Of a DNA stretch of 33,276 nt, positions 24,718 to 31,393 are shown piece by piece. How positions within the stretch are numbered: position 1 is the stretch's first letter; the number at the start of each line of letters is the position of its first letter. The stretch covers positions 1-33,276 of the forward strand of contig CAJKDC010000019.1 of NCBI GenBank assembly GCA_905198575.1, read 5' to 3'. Origin of the DNA: an uncultured Bacteroides sp. GTDB lineage: Bacteria; Bacteroidota; Bacteroidia; Bacteroidales; Bacteroidaceae. A program made the position numbers and the translations under genes. Under the pieces are notes generated by a model. That model had not been told where the DNA came from, did no database searches, and was given only the letters and a program-made list of their open reading frames with translations.

Positions 24718-26952
24718 TCAATTCATTTCCTGTATAATTTTCATCAACCCTCCCGTCAGCTTCCTCAGCTGTTCCGGCTCTATAATGAACGGAGGCATCA
24801 GGTATACCAATCTTCCGAACGGGCGTACCCAGATTCCCTCCTCAACGAAGCGTTTTTGCATCCACGCCATGTCTACGGGTTCTTTTGTCTCAATCACCCC
24901 GATGGCTCCCAGCACACGTACATCCATCACTTGCGGCAATCGGCGTGCCGGTTCAAGCTCTTCTTGCAGTTGCCGGCTGATGCGAGTCACCTTGCCTTGC
25001 CAGTCGTATTCGGGCGAGGTCAGCAGCTTCACCGAAGCGCACGCCACGGCGCATGCCAGTGGATTCCCCATAAAGGTGGGTCCGTGCATAAACACCTCCG
25101 GTGTATGGTTGGAGATGGTATCCGCCACTTCATTCGTCGTCAGTACGGCAGACAGCGTCATGTATCCGCCCGTTATGGCCTTTCCTATGCACATGATGTC
25201 CGGTTCTACACCCGCGTGCTCCCAGGCAAAGAGTTTTCCCGTCCGTCCGAAGCCCGTGGCTATCTCATCGAATATCAGCAGCAGGCCATGTTCCTTGCAT
25301 ATCTGTGCCGCTTCGTGCAGGTACTGGGGGTGGTAGAACCACATGCCGCCAGCGCCCTGCACCACAGGTTCGAGGATAAGCGCTGCCAGTTCCTCGTGAT
25401 GCTCCTCTACCAGTTTCCGCAGTTCCACCGTATCCCGTTCATCCCATTCGCCGTGGAAGCGCGAGCGCGGCTGCGGCACGAAATAGCGCACCGGCAATGA
25501 TGCACCGAACAGCGAATGCATGCCCGTCACCGGGTCGCAGACAGACATGGCATTCCATGTATCCCCGTGATAGCCCGAACGGATAGTCACAAAATTGTTC
25601 TTCTTCGCCTTTCCCTTGCCATACCAGTACTGCACGGCCATTTTCAAGGCCACCTCTACTGCCACCGAGCCCGAGTCGGCATAGAATATCTTCTGCATGG
25701 ACGGCGGGACAAGCGGTAGCAGCAACTGGCCCAGTTCAATGGCAGGGTCGTGTGTCAGCCCTCCGAACATCACATGCGACATCTTGCCCAGCTGTTCCTC
25801 TGCCGCCCGGTTCAGCGTAGGGTGGTTGTACCCGTGGACGGCGCACCACCACGACGACATTCCCTCTACGAGTGTTTCTCCGCTTTCCAGGGTGATGGTG
25901 GCGCCTTCTGCATGCTTCACCTTATACACCGGTAGCGGGTTGGTGGTGGAGGTATATGGGTGCCATAGGTGCTCTCTGTCGAACTGCGAGCCGCAGAACC
26001 GGTATCCGGCATCTTCTATCAGCACCTTGTCTTCCGACACTTTCGAGCCGAGCGTTGTCAGCAGGTCGCCCACGATGGCGGAGTTGATGCCGATGTGCAG
26101 CGCTTGCTTCACGGCCTCCTTGCTCAGTTGCGAGCGTCCTCCGGCAAAGCGGAGGAAAGCTGTCGGGTTGATGAAGCGGAAGAGGGCGATGGTGGTCAGT
26201 ATTTCCTCCTCGCTGAGTGGTGCCTGCCGTTCCAGCGGTGTGCCGGGGATGGGGCTCAGGAGGTTGATGGGGATGGACTGTACTTCCAGCTCGCGCAGTG
26301 TGAAGGCGAATTCGATGCGTTGCTCCATGCTCTCGCCCATGCCGATGATGCCGCCGCTGCAGATGTCCATGCCTACGTTGCGGGCGGCTTGCAGGGTACG
26401 CAGCTTCTCTTCCTGCGTGTGCGTGCTGCACAGTTGGGGAAAGTAGGAGGGGGCTGTCTCCAGGTTGCAGTGATAGCGGGTGATGCCTGCGTCGTGCAGT
26501 GCCCGCATTTCGTCTTCGTTGAGCAGTCCCAGTGATGCGCACAACTGGATGGACGAGTGCCGGCGCATGTGCCGGGCGGCTTCGCACAGTTTCTCCATGT
26601 TTTTGGAGGAGGGCTTCCGTCCACTGGTCACCAGCGAGAAACGTGCCACGCCCTGGGCTTCATTATGCAGGGCATGCCGCAGGCATTCTTCTTTATTCAC
26701 CAGGTCGTACACGTCTGCCTGGGTTTTGTAGTGCGACGACTGTGCACACCACTTGCAGTTTTCCGGGCATCGTCCGGACTTGGCATTAATGATGGAGCAC
26801 ATGTCAAACTCCTCCGAGGCCAGGCCCCGGGTTATCTCGTGGGCAGCTTCGTATAGCGCTTCCTTGTCGGGTTGCACAGCCAGCCATTCGGCTTCTTCCT
26901 TACTGATGTGGCTGCCGCGCAGCACTTGTTCCTTTAATTTCTGTAGGGTCAT
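24718..26952 (-). CDS. bioBA: Fused biotin synthase and DAPA aminotransferase (BioB-BioA)
   Basis: Bifunctional enzyme of 744 aa. Residues about 1-320 are biotin synthase, a radical SAM enzyme: Cys62, Cys66 and Cys69 in RCPENCKWCAQS bind the 4Fe-4S cluster, Cys138 and Cys198 fit the 2Fe-2S ligands, and the RFAGGRSQL segment supplies the Arg ligand. Residues about 325-744 are adenosylmethionine-8-amino-7-oxononanoate aminotransferase: HLWHPYTSTTNPLPVYKV, SSWWCAVHGYNHP, DEIATGFGRTGKLFAWEH and Schiff-base Lys591 in IGKAITGGYMTL. Fusion in the order B-A places a late enzyme before an earlier one in a single chain with almost no linker; I recall the same fusion in other Bacteroides. Its ATG overlaps the stop of a leader ORF (ATGA) and a strong hairpin lies 33 nt upstream. 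Confidence 0.96.
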   Translation of the reverse strand: MTLQKLKEQVLRGSHISKEEAEWLAVQPDKEALYEAAHEITRGLASEEFDMCSIINAKSGRCPENCKWCAQSSHYKTQADVYDLVNKEECLRHALHNEAQGVARFSLVTSGRKPSSKNMEKLCEAARHMRRHSSIQLCASLGLLNEDEMRALHDAGITRYHCNLETAPSYFPQLCSTHTQEEKLRTLQAARNVGMDICSGGIIGMGESMEQRIEFAFTLRELEVQSIPINLLSPIPGTPLERQAPLSEEEILTTIALFRFINPTAFLRFAGGRSQLSKEAVKQALHIGINSAIVGDLLTTLGSKVSEDKVLIEDAGYRFCGSQFDREHLWHPYTSTTNPLPVYKVKHAEGATITLESGETLVEGMSSWWCAVHGYNHPTLNRAAEEQLGKMSHVMFGGLTHDPAIELGQLLLPLVPPSMQKIFYADSGSVAVEVALKMAVQYWYGKGKAKKNNFVTIRSGYHGDTWNAMSVCDPVTGMHSLFGASLPVRYFVPQPRSRFHGEWDERDTVELRKLVEEHHEELAALILEPVVQGAGGMWFYHPQYLHEAAQICKEHGLLLIFDEIATGFGRTGKLFAWEHAGVEPDIMCIGKAITGGYMTLSAVLTTNEVADTISNHTPEVFMHGPTFMGNPLACAVACASVKLLTSPEYDWQGKVTRISRQLQEELEPARRLPQVMDVRVLGAIGVIETKEPVDMAWMQKRFVEEGIWVRPFGRLVYLMPPFIIEPEQLRKLTGGLMKIIQEMN

Positions 26953-27428
26953 ATCTTTCTTGGGTTATGTTCATGGATAAAGACAGAGGTACGGATTGCC
27001 GGGGCGGTGCAGCTCGTCATTCTGCTGCATGGCTTCCAGTAATCCGTACCTCTTATTCTCTTTTGTTTCAGGCTATGTGTGTCTTGTCCGCCCGTATTTC
27101 CGCAGGGGCGGATGACTTGTGTTTCAAAAAGAATGTGTCGGTTCGTTCCAAGCTCCGTGAGGATACTTGTCAGGGCGCTGCTGCTACCCAGCGGAATGCC
27201 GATGTCGCTTTTCCTTCCTTCCGTTTTACCCCTCCAGGCACTCTCTTCCCTGCATCCGGCATGTCCGGCAGTTCCAGCAGCTTTCTGTTTGGAGAGAGAA
27301 CTGTCTGCCACGTTTTTGCGCAGGCAACCGATGGTGACACACCGCCCTATGCTGGCAAATGCAGCGTAGGCTTTTCTGCTCCAGCGGCGGAAGCGGATGG
27401 TAGGTGCGGCGGGTGATGTATTCCTCAT
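26949..27428 (-). CDS. Leader ORF of the biotin operon with an RFRRWSRK motif
   Basis: Open frame of 159 codons from ATG 27428 whose stop overlaps the bioB-bioA start (ATGA). The first 50 residues are distinctive: TIRFRRWSRKAYAAF then ASIGRCVTIG and KNVADSSLSKQ. This resembles an R-x-x-R-K-x-Y-A-x-F-x-x-x-G-x-x-V-x-I-G pattern that I recall at the N-terminus of cobalamin TonB receptors and in short ORFs of Bacteroidales; I cannot verify that here. The remainder is Ser/Arg-rich with no domain and spans a hairpin-forming stretch, so only the N-terminal portion may be a real peptide. It may be a regulatory leader or a small protein. The opposite strand is also open over much of this stretch, so openness alone is weak evidence. 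Confidence 0.4.
   Translation of the reverse strand: MRNTSPAAPTIRFRRWSRKAYAAFASIGRCVTIGCLRKNVADSSLSKQKAAGTAGHAGCREESAWRGKTEGRKSDIGIPLGSSSALTSILTELGTNRHILFETQVIRPCGNTGGQDTHSLKQKRIRGTDYWKPCSRMTSCTAPAIRTSVFIHEHNPRKI
26985..27053 (-). promoter_or_regulatory. Structured leader hairpin before bioB-bioA
   Basis: The arms AGAGGTACGGATT (26985-26997) and AATCCGTACCTCT (27041-27053) pair perfectly over 13 bp. Inside, GCC/GGC and then TGCAGC/GCTGCA (27008-27013 and 27024-27029) extend the structure to a 10-nt loop. It ends 33 nt before the bioB-bioA ATG and lacks a strong following T-run (GTCTTTATCC). A regulatory or RBS-proximal structure seems likelier than a plain terminator; a degenerate interspersed palindrome is the alternative. 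Confidence 0.55.
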
Positions 27429-27470
27429 GTTTTTTCTGCCTGATGCGGTTTTGTTTCCTTTTAGCAGATG

Positions 27471-27478
27471 CAAATGTA
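27471..27478 (-). promoter_or_regulatory. -7 element (TACATTTG) of the biotin operon
   Basis: Minus-strand TACATTTG fits TAnnTTTG, just downstream (in transcription direction) of the LruC gene terminator and 43 nt before the leader ORF ATG. The transcript would carry a leader of about 510 nt before bioB-bioA. No BirA-type dyad was recognised. Confidence 0.5.
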
Positions 27479-27514
27479 GAAAAAATAATTTCATAACGGT
27501 AATGGTCATGTATG

Positions 27515-27547
27515 AAAAAGCCGCGCAAATGCAACTATTGCGCGGCT
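27515..27547 (-). terminator. Intrinsic terminator of the LruC-domain gene
   Basis: Stem AGCCGCGCAA / TTGCGCGGCT (27519-27528 and 27538-27547), 10 bp and GC-rich, followed on the minus strand by TTTTTC. It lies 25 nt after the LruC stop. Confidence 0.88.
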
Positions 27548-27572
27548 CTTCTTTAAAGAATGTCGTAGGATT

Positions 27573-29594
27573 TCACTCTTTGGACGACTGGTAGTAGAGA
27601 TACCAATCATTATTGGTGGCACCATTGGACTCTACCCATTTGGCGAAATCGGGATACTCCAGGTCGATGCGTACGGTTTCCTTTGCCGGAGTGAACCGGA
27701 TGGGGCCTTCCGTGCCGGTTGTGGCCGGCAGCATGATGGCGAATGGATATTTGCCGTCCTTGTTGATGTAGTAGGCATCGTCTTCGGCTCCGATTTGCTC
27801 TGAGTTGGCTTTACCGGTCGCTTTCTTCTTGGGCAGATGCACTTCTGTCCGGTTGTCGGCTTCGGCTGTATACTGGGCAATGATGAACGGGTTCAAGTCG
27901 GTTTCCAGATTCTTCTTAGGCAATGTGTTGTCTGCAAATGTACGGGTTACGGTAAATTCGTTGCCCTGCACAGACTTTGCATCGGGGAATAGGATGACAG
28001 AAGAGGTCTCTGTTTCATCGACTGCTCCGGCAGGCAGTTCTATGCTGCCTCGCTGGCTGGCCACATATTGCACGGCAAATGCGTTGGAGTATGTGGCGGC
28101 ACCACTTTTCTGTACGGGTACAAAGGTGTCTTCCACCTTCAGCACATAATTGTTGCTGTTGAATGAAATGGCCCGTTTGTGTTCGATAATCACGTCGTTC
28201 AAGTCATAGTCACCGCCATTGGGCCAGATGTCTTCGTAGGCATACGTGCGGTAGGTTGTTTCAGAGCTCGTCACCGTAGGCTCTTCCGGGTCTATGACCG
28301 GGCGGTCCGGGTCTTGAATGGCTTCATTGGGGTTAGCATCGATACACAACAGTATGTCTTCGTAGCTGGTATCATTGCCATCTTCTACTCCATAGACTAC
28401 CGTGCCGTTGCTGGCGGAGAGGGAGATAAAGCGGGCTTGTTGGTCTGCATATATCTTGTTCCATTCTTTATTGGAATATATATAATTTATAGAGTAGTCG
28501 ATACCTTCATAGGGGGTATATCCATCGGGGATGATGAAATATCCTATGGTATATCCTGCCGGGAATTTGGTGGAGACGTTACCGTTTTCGTCTCGATACA
28601 GAAGTTGTATTTTTGTATTCTTTTCTATGGGAGCGTCATATAGGGAATATTTGTTACCACCTCCAAACCGTTTGGTATATGGGTCGTCCCCTGCAATGGA
28701 TGCATTGGGAATGATAATGAATTTGTCTACCTTGTCAGGGCTGTTGGGAACTTCATTGGTCTTGTAGTAATAATAGCCGATGGAAGTCAGGTAACCGGCA
28801 CGTTCGGTCAGGAAGGTCAGATACAGTTCTGCATCGGTAATCGTTACGTGTTGTCCCTGGTTGTTGATATATGCTTGGGCAATGGTGGTGTTCACATGCT
28901 TTGTATCGCTCACCAAAGCTCTGTTGTCCAGATTGCTGGGTTTGCTGTCATAACCTTTCCACAGTGTGTGTTGTAACTGCTTTAAAGTTCCGTCATTGAA
29001 ATTTCCCGTAGTTACAATGTCATTATTATCAGTAATCTCACCGTGAGCTTGTCTCCATCCAACGATGGAGTATACCCGTTCCTTCCTGTCCTTTAGGTCG
29101 ATAGTCAGGTTGGATTTTGCACGTGTCATGGCAGTTGAGCGGGTGTTGGCATTATTTTCGGTCATATCTACCACCACTTTGCCGTTTTCCACATCCGCTT
29201 CCACATACATGGGGGCTCCCCAGCTTTGTGAGATGATATATACCTTTTCTGTCGCTTTGGGCAGTTCTACGTTGCCGGTGAAGCGTCCGTCTGCATCTGC
29301 AAAGATTTTAAAAACCGCTTCGCCGTTGATGGAGTAGAGGTTGTTTGTCTGATAGGTGATGGGGTCTTCTGTAAACACCTCTATTAATGCGCCTCCTGCG
29401 ATTTTTCCATAATTCACGTCAAAAGCTACCTGGGCTGTTGTTGCAAAGTCAAAGTATTCGCTCTCCGGCTTTAGTTCTGTTTTTCCACGTTCGGGATTGT
29501 ATAGGTCTTTTTCGGTACATCCCGTGAATATGCTGCAGGCAATTGCTGAAATGAGAGTTGCAGCACTAACTTTCGTCATAAGTCTAACTTTCAT
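27573..29594 (-). CDS. LruC domain-containing lipoprotein (DUF4842/DUF4114)
   Basis: Predicted surface or periplasmic lipoprotein of 673 aa. The N-terminus is a lipoprotein signal peptide with lipobox FTGC (lipid-modified Cys26), followed by charged TEKDLYNPERGK. The central part (about 40-440) is beta-rich with a DUF4114-like stretch (GYFIIPDGYTPYEG; YEDILLCID). The C-terminal LruC/DUF4842 domain begins with YAYEDIWPNGGDYDLNDVII, the family's acidic signature, probably a calcium-type loop (inference). No enzyme motif is seen. It is a single-gene unit with a promoter about 140 nt upstream, a leader containing a CAAA tract, and a strong terminator. The family is widespread in Bacteroidetes and of unknown function. 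Confidence 0.88.
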   Translation of the reverse strand: MKVRLMTKVSAATLISAIACSIFTGCTEKDLYNPERGKTELKPESEYFDFATTAQVAFDVNYGKIAGGALIEVFTEDPITYQTNNLYSINGEAVFKIFADADGRFTGNVELPKATEKVYIISQSWGAPMYVEADVENGKVVVDMTENNANTRSTAMTRAKSNLTIDLKDRKERVYSIVGWRQAHGEITDNNDIVTTGNFNDGTLKQLQHTLWKGYDSKPSNLDNRALVSDTKHVNTTIAQAYINNQGQHVTITDAELYLTFLTERAGYLTSIGYYYYKTNEVPNSPDKVDKFIIIPNASIAGDDPYTKRFGGGNKYSLYDAPIEKNTKIQLLYRDENGNVSTKFPAGYTIGYFIIPDGYTPYEGIDYSINYIYSNKEWNKIYADQQARFISLSASNGTVVYGVEDGNDTSYEDILLCIDANPNEAIQDPDRPVIDPEEPTVTSSETTYRTYAYEDIWPNGGDYDLNDVIIEHKRAISFNSNNYVLKVEDTFVPVQKSGAATYSNAFAVQYVASQRGSIELPAGAVDETETSSVILFPDAKSVQGNEFTVTRTFADNTLPKKNLETDLNPFIIAQYTAEADNRTEVHLPKKKATGKANSEQIGAEDDAYYINKDGKYPFAIMLPATTGTEGPIRFTPAKETVRIDLEYPDFAKWVESNGATNNDWYLYYQSSKE

Positions 29595-29614
29595 ATTTTT
29601 ATTGTTGTAGATTG

Positions 29615-29642
29615 CTTGCTTGTTTGTTTGTTTGTTTGTTTG
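29615..29642 (-). repeat. CAAA tetranucleotide tract in the LruC gene leader
   Basis: Five perfect TTTG units (29623-29642, plus strand) are preceded by two CTTG units. On the transcribed strand this is (CAAA)5 followed by (CAAG)2, ending about 20 nt before the ATG and about 90 nt after the promoter, so copy-number slippage would alter the 5' UTR rather than promoter spacing. Confidence 0.85.
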
Positions 29643-29731
29643 TCTTATGAACGCTGTCTATATCACAACCGCCACCCACTTCACAGACGAGTTGTAGATA
29701 CTACATTTTCTCGAGCGCTTTTTTCATGTTG

Positions 29732-29763
29732 CAAATATAAACATAGTATTTATAATCTACAAC
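29732..29763 (-). promoter_or_regulatory. Promoter of the LruC-domain gene
   Basis: Minus strand: GTTG (29760-29763), 20-nt spacer, TATATTTG (29732-29739), near-consensus. An imperfect tandem repeat (29762-29780 and 29781-29800) starts right at and upstream of the -33 element. Confidence 0.65.
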
Positions 29764-29800
29764 TTTTGGGGTTTAAAAACACTTTTGGTGGGTTAAAAAG
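29762..29800. repeat. Two tandem imperfect 19-20 bp repeats upstream of the LruC promoter
   Basis: ACTTTTGGGGTTTAAAAAC and ACTTTTGGTGGGTTAAAAAG follow each other directly, with a period of about two helical turns. Position next to the -33 element suggests adjacent binding sites for an activator. Confidence 0.55.
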
Positions 29801-29848
29801 TTGTATAAAGTGAATTGATACTAATTGGATGAATCGAATGGTGCGGGC

Positions 29849-29917
29849 ATAAAAAAAGGCTATCTATCCCAGACAGCCAATCTTTTGTTAACCTTAAATC
29901 TAATACTATGAAAAACA
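29849..29917 (-). ncRNA. Putative small RNA (promoter-to-terminator unit, about 70 nt)
   Basis: A consensus minus-strand promoter (29923-29953) points into about 40 nt of AT-rich sequence followed by a terminator hairpin: GGCTGTCT / AGATAGCC (29858-29865 and 29871-29878, one G-U pair) and TTTTTTT. No minus-strand ORF of note fits between them. The 5' part (complement of 29885-29915) resembles a short intergenic sequence that I recall as recurring in Bacteroides genomes, but I cannot confirm a family name. It is encoded just upstream of the LruC gene in the same direction, with its terminator placed about 87 nt before the LruC promoter. Confidence 0.5.
29850..29878 (-). terminator. Terminator of the putative sRNA
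   Basis: An 8-bp stem (one G-U pair on the minus strand) with a 5-nt loop and a run of seven T. In the plus direction the stem has an A-C mismatch and only a weak T tract, so minus-strand use is favoured. Confidence 0.75.
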
Positions 29918-29922
29918 CATTG

Positions 29923-29953
29923 CAAAGGTACGTGTTTTCTGATAATCTCCAAA
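29923..29953 (-). promoter_or_regulatory. Promoter of the putative sRNA
   Basis: Minus strand: TTTG (29950-29953), 19-nt spacer, TACCTTTG (29923-29930), an exact match to the Bacteroidota consensus. Confidence 0.75.
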
Positions 29954-30026
29954 TTTGCAGTAGATAATATCATGTTTTATAACAAGACTTAATGGTCATT
30001 AAGAACTTTATCTGCAATATTCATCG

Positions 30027-30034
30027 TACATTTG
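30027..30034 (+). promoter_or_regulatory. -7 element (TACATTTG) upstream of the coiled-coil ORF
   Basis: TACATTTG fits TAnnTTTG, 111 nt before the ATG at 30146; no clear -33 motif. Apart from this, 29954-30145 holds nothing recognisable. Confidence 0.35.
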
Positions 30035-30145
30035 CTCCTGATATATCATCCGTTTGCCCTTTATGCATTATGCATTCGGTGCAGACGGATGATGTGTTTT
30101 CGTGAACTTATATACAGACAAACAACTATAAAACAGACGTTTATA

Positions 30146-30583
30146 ATGAAATCAATCCAGAACAAAGGAATAAACCTCACCGCAGAAGACCTCAAAAATC
30201 GAATCGCTGACAGAAAAGAACGATATGCCAAGCAGCAGGCACGACGCGAGAAATTGGAACAAACCATGGAGAACACCCGCAATGACATCGAGCAACTGGA
30301 GTATACCCTTGCACAGATGGAACGTACCGCCAAGCGCTCCCGCAATGCTGCCGCACAGCCTTCCCGTTTTGTCCCCCGCGAGCGTATCGCTAGCTTCTTT
30401 GCCCGTGTTTCCCGTTTTTTCGACCACCTTCAGCACCGCTTGCACCGTAGCTTGAACTATACTTGGTTCTGCCTTGTGCTATGCTCCCGATATACTTTTC
30501 AGAGCCGCCTGAAAAGCGTGGAACGCTGCTGTCTTACACCGGCCACGGTGCTGGGGTACTTCAAGAGGGAGAGGGAGATGTAA
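30146..30583 (+). CDS. Small basic coiled-coil protein, unknown function
   Basis: 145 codons from ATG 30146 (MKSIQNKGINLTAEDLK); a longer upstream extension has no support. Residues about 12-70 are rich in Arg, Lys, Glu and Gln with heptad-like spacing (LKNRIADRKERYAKQQARRE), predicting a coiled coil. The C-terminal tail from about residue 115 is Arg/Cys-rich and is read from DNA that in another frame resembles a HigA antitoxin remnant, so the natural C-terminus may have been replaced. No family was recognised. Confidence 0.5.
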   Translation: MKSIQNKGINLTAEDLKNRIADRKERYAKQQARREKLEQTMENTRNDIEQLEYTLAQMERTAKRSRNAAAQPSRFVPRERIASFFARVSRFFDHLQHRLHRSLNYTWFCLVLCSRYTFQSRLKSVERCCLTPATVLGYFKREREM

Positions 30584-30741
30584 CCAGTGACTTCGCTCTT
30601 ATGGTAGAAGCAGCCTTAGGGATTAGTGCGGAACTCCTCGTTAATAGGCAGGCGAGATATAATATGGCTGTCTCTCTTAAAGAAAAATCGCTGACCGATA
30701 AGTTGCATGAAATACACAAAATGTGTGCTTCACTACTATAG
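30520..30741 (+). pseudogene. HigA-family antitoxin remnant (C-terminal part)
   Basis: The frame ending at 30741 reads DVTSDFALMVEAALGISAEL then LVNRQARYNMAVSLKEKSL and ends KMCASLL. This fits the C-terminal half of XRE-type HigA antitoxins (the typical pattern being pro-val-thr-x-x-phe-ala-leu-x-leu-glu-ala-ala-leu-gly-ile, then a conserved x-QAxYNM). The DNA-binding helix-turn-helix that should precede it is absent or scrambled (only LLSYT and VLQ suggest it), there is no proper start, and no HigB toxin gene is adjacent. A vestige of a toxin-antitoxin module is likely. Confidence 0.5.
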
Positions 30742-30778
30742 TATGAAAGTGTTGCTTTTATCAATAAGACAGTGAGGG

Positions 30779-30810
30779 TGTGTCATCAACCGTTTTGACA
30801 CATTCATTTT
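30779..30810 (+). terminator. Possible terminator after the HigA remnant
   Basis: Stem TGTGTCA / TGACACA (30779-30785 and 30796-30802) with a 10-nt loop, followed by TTCATTTTTC. Short stem, modest T tract. Confidence 0.4.
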
Positions 30811-30865
30811 TCTTGAGCAAGTTTTCTTATTGCCACTCGAACTTTCCCAGTTTTCCCTCCCATTC

Positions 30866-30873
30866 TAACTTTG
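30866..30873 (+). promoter_or_regulatory. -7 element (TAACTTTG) of the DUF4248 gene
   Basis: TAACTTTG fits TAnnTTTG, 30 nt before the ATG at 30904; the -33 region has only a weak TTTC (30843-30846) at 19-nt spacing. Confidence 0.5.
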
Positions 30874-30903
30874 CAACATGTTTTATTAATAAATATATGC
30901 AAA

Positions 30904-31206
30904 ATGATAAAAGAACAAAGTTTTGAATGGCTGCTCGAGGGATGCCATCGCATTGCAGATGTAGCAGTGGCCTATTACCCAAACTACGCGTATGCCTGCT
31001 CGGCCGTAAAGGCCCTGCGCCGTTCCATTGCGGAACACGCTTGCCTGCTGAAGGACCTGACGGACCAGGGCTATACCGCCAGGACTGCCCACCTCACCCC
31101 CGTACAGATAGGCATCCTCTTGAGCTACTGGGGGATGCCCGACCACGTGAAGGATATGACCGTGAAAAATCCGTATCTTCTGGTCTCTAAAAAATATGCG
31201 AAATAG
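30904..31206 (+). CDS. DUF4248 domain-containing protein
   Basis: Small cytoplasmic protein of 100 aa; ATG 30904 (MIKEQSFEWLLEG) is preferred to a TTG 11 codons upstream that coincides with the -7 element. The sequence follows the DUF4248 pattern: an N-terminal segment with VAVAYYPNYAYACSAVKALR in place of the typical 'A-x-x-YFP', then LLKDLTDQGYTARTAHLTPV and the end QIGILLSYWGMP. The predicted all-helical fold suggests DNA or protein binding. In Bacteroides this family is repeatedly found beside phage-type replication genes and near capsule loci (recalled, not tested). Here it precedes a replication initiator and dnaB. Confidence 0.8.
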   Translation: MIKEQSFEWLLEGCHRIADVAVAYYPNYAYACSAVKALRRSIAEHACLLKDLTDQGYTARTAHLTPVQIGILLSYWGMPDHVKDMTVKNPYLLVSKKYAK

Positions 31207-31229
31207 AGAATGTATTTCTAATACATTCT
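31207..31229 (+). terminator. Possible hairpin terminator after the DUF4248 gene
   Basis: Perfect 10-bp AT-rich stem AGAATGTATT / AATACATTCT with a 3-nt loop directly after the stop codon. The following GATTATTTTAG is only mildly T-rich. A second GC-rich imperfect hairpin (about 31256-31292) follows; the gap to 31394 is otherwise the next promoter. Confidence 0.4.
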
Positions 31230-31332
31230 GATTATTTTAGTATATTATTATATAGGGTGGTGGAGGATGAGGTGAAACCCTCTCTCGCCACCTTATGTAT
31301 TTCATTAATTTTTAGCCGATTCTAACCGCTTA

Positions 31333-31364
31333 TTTGTATCCCCCTGGCTGGTCCCTTACCTTTG
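31333..31364 (+). promoter_or_regulatory. Promoter of the replication module
   Basis: TTTG (31333-31336), 20-nt spacer, TACCTTTG (31357-31364), an exact Bacteroidota consensus, 29 nt before the ATG at 31394. Confidence 0.75.
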
Positions 31365-31393
31365 TCGCATTATCGAATTAAGAATAGACAAAA

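Noticed and set aside
26985..27053. Leader hairpin considered as a plain intrinsic terminator
   Set aside because: Stem strength is adequate but the following sequence lacks a real T-run and the hairpin lies inside an open frame just before bioB-bioA.
26967..27416. 149-codon plus-strand ORF opposite the biotin leader
   Set aside because: No recognisable protein pattern, and its openness reflects high GC. It is noted as a reason for caution about the opposing leader ORF.
29908..29967. Short plus-strand ORF starting MKNTLQRYVF between the LruC promoter and the coiled-coil ORF
   Set aside because: Its sequence coincides with the minus-strand consensus promoter and sRNA unit, and no plus-strand promoter precedes it; the sRNA reading is simpler.
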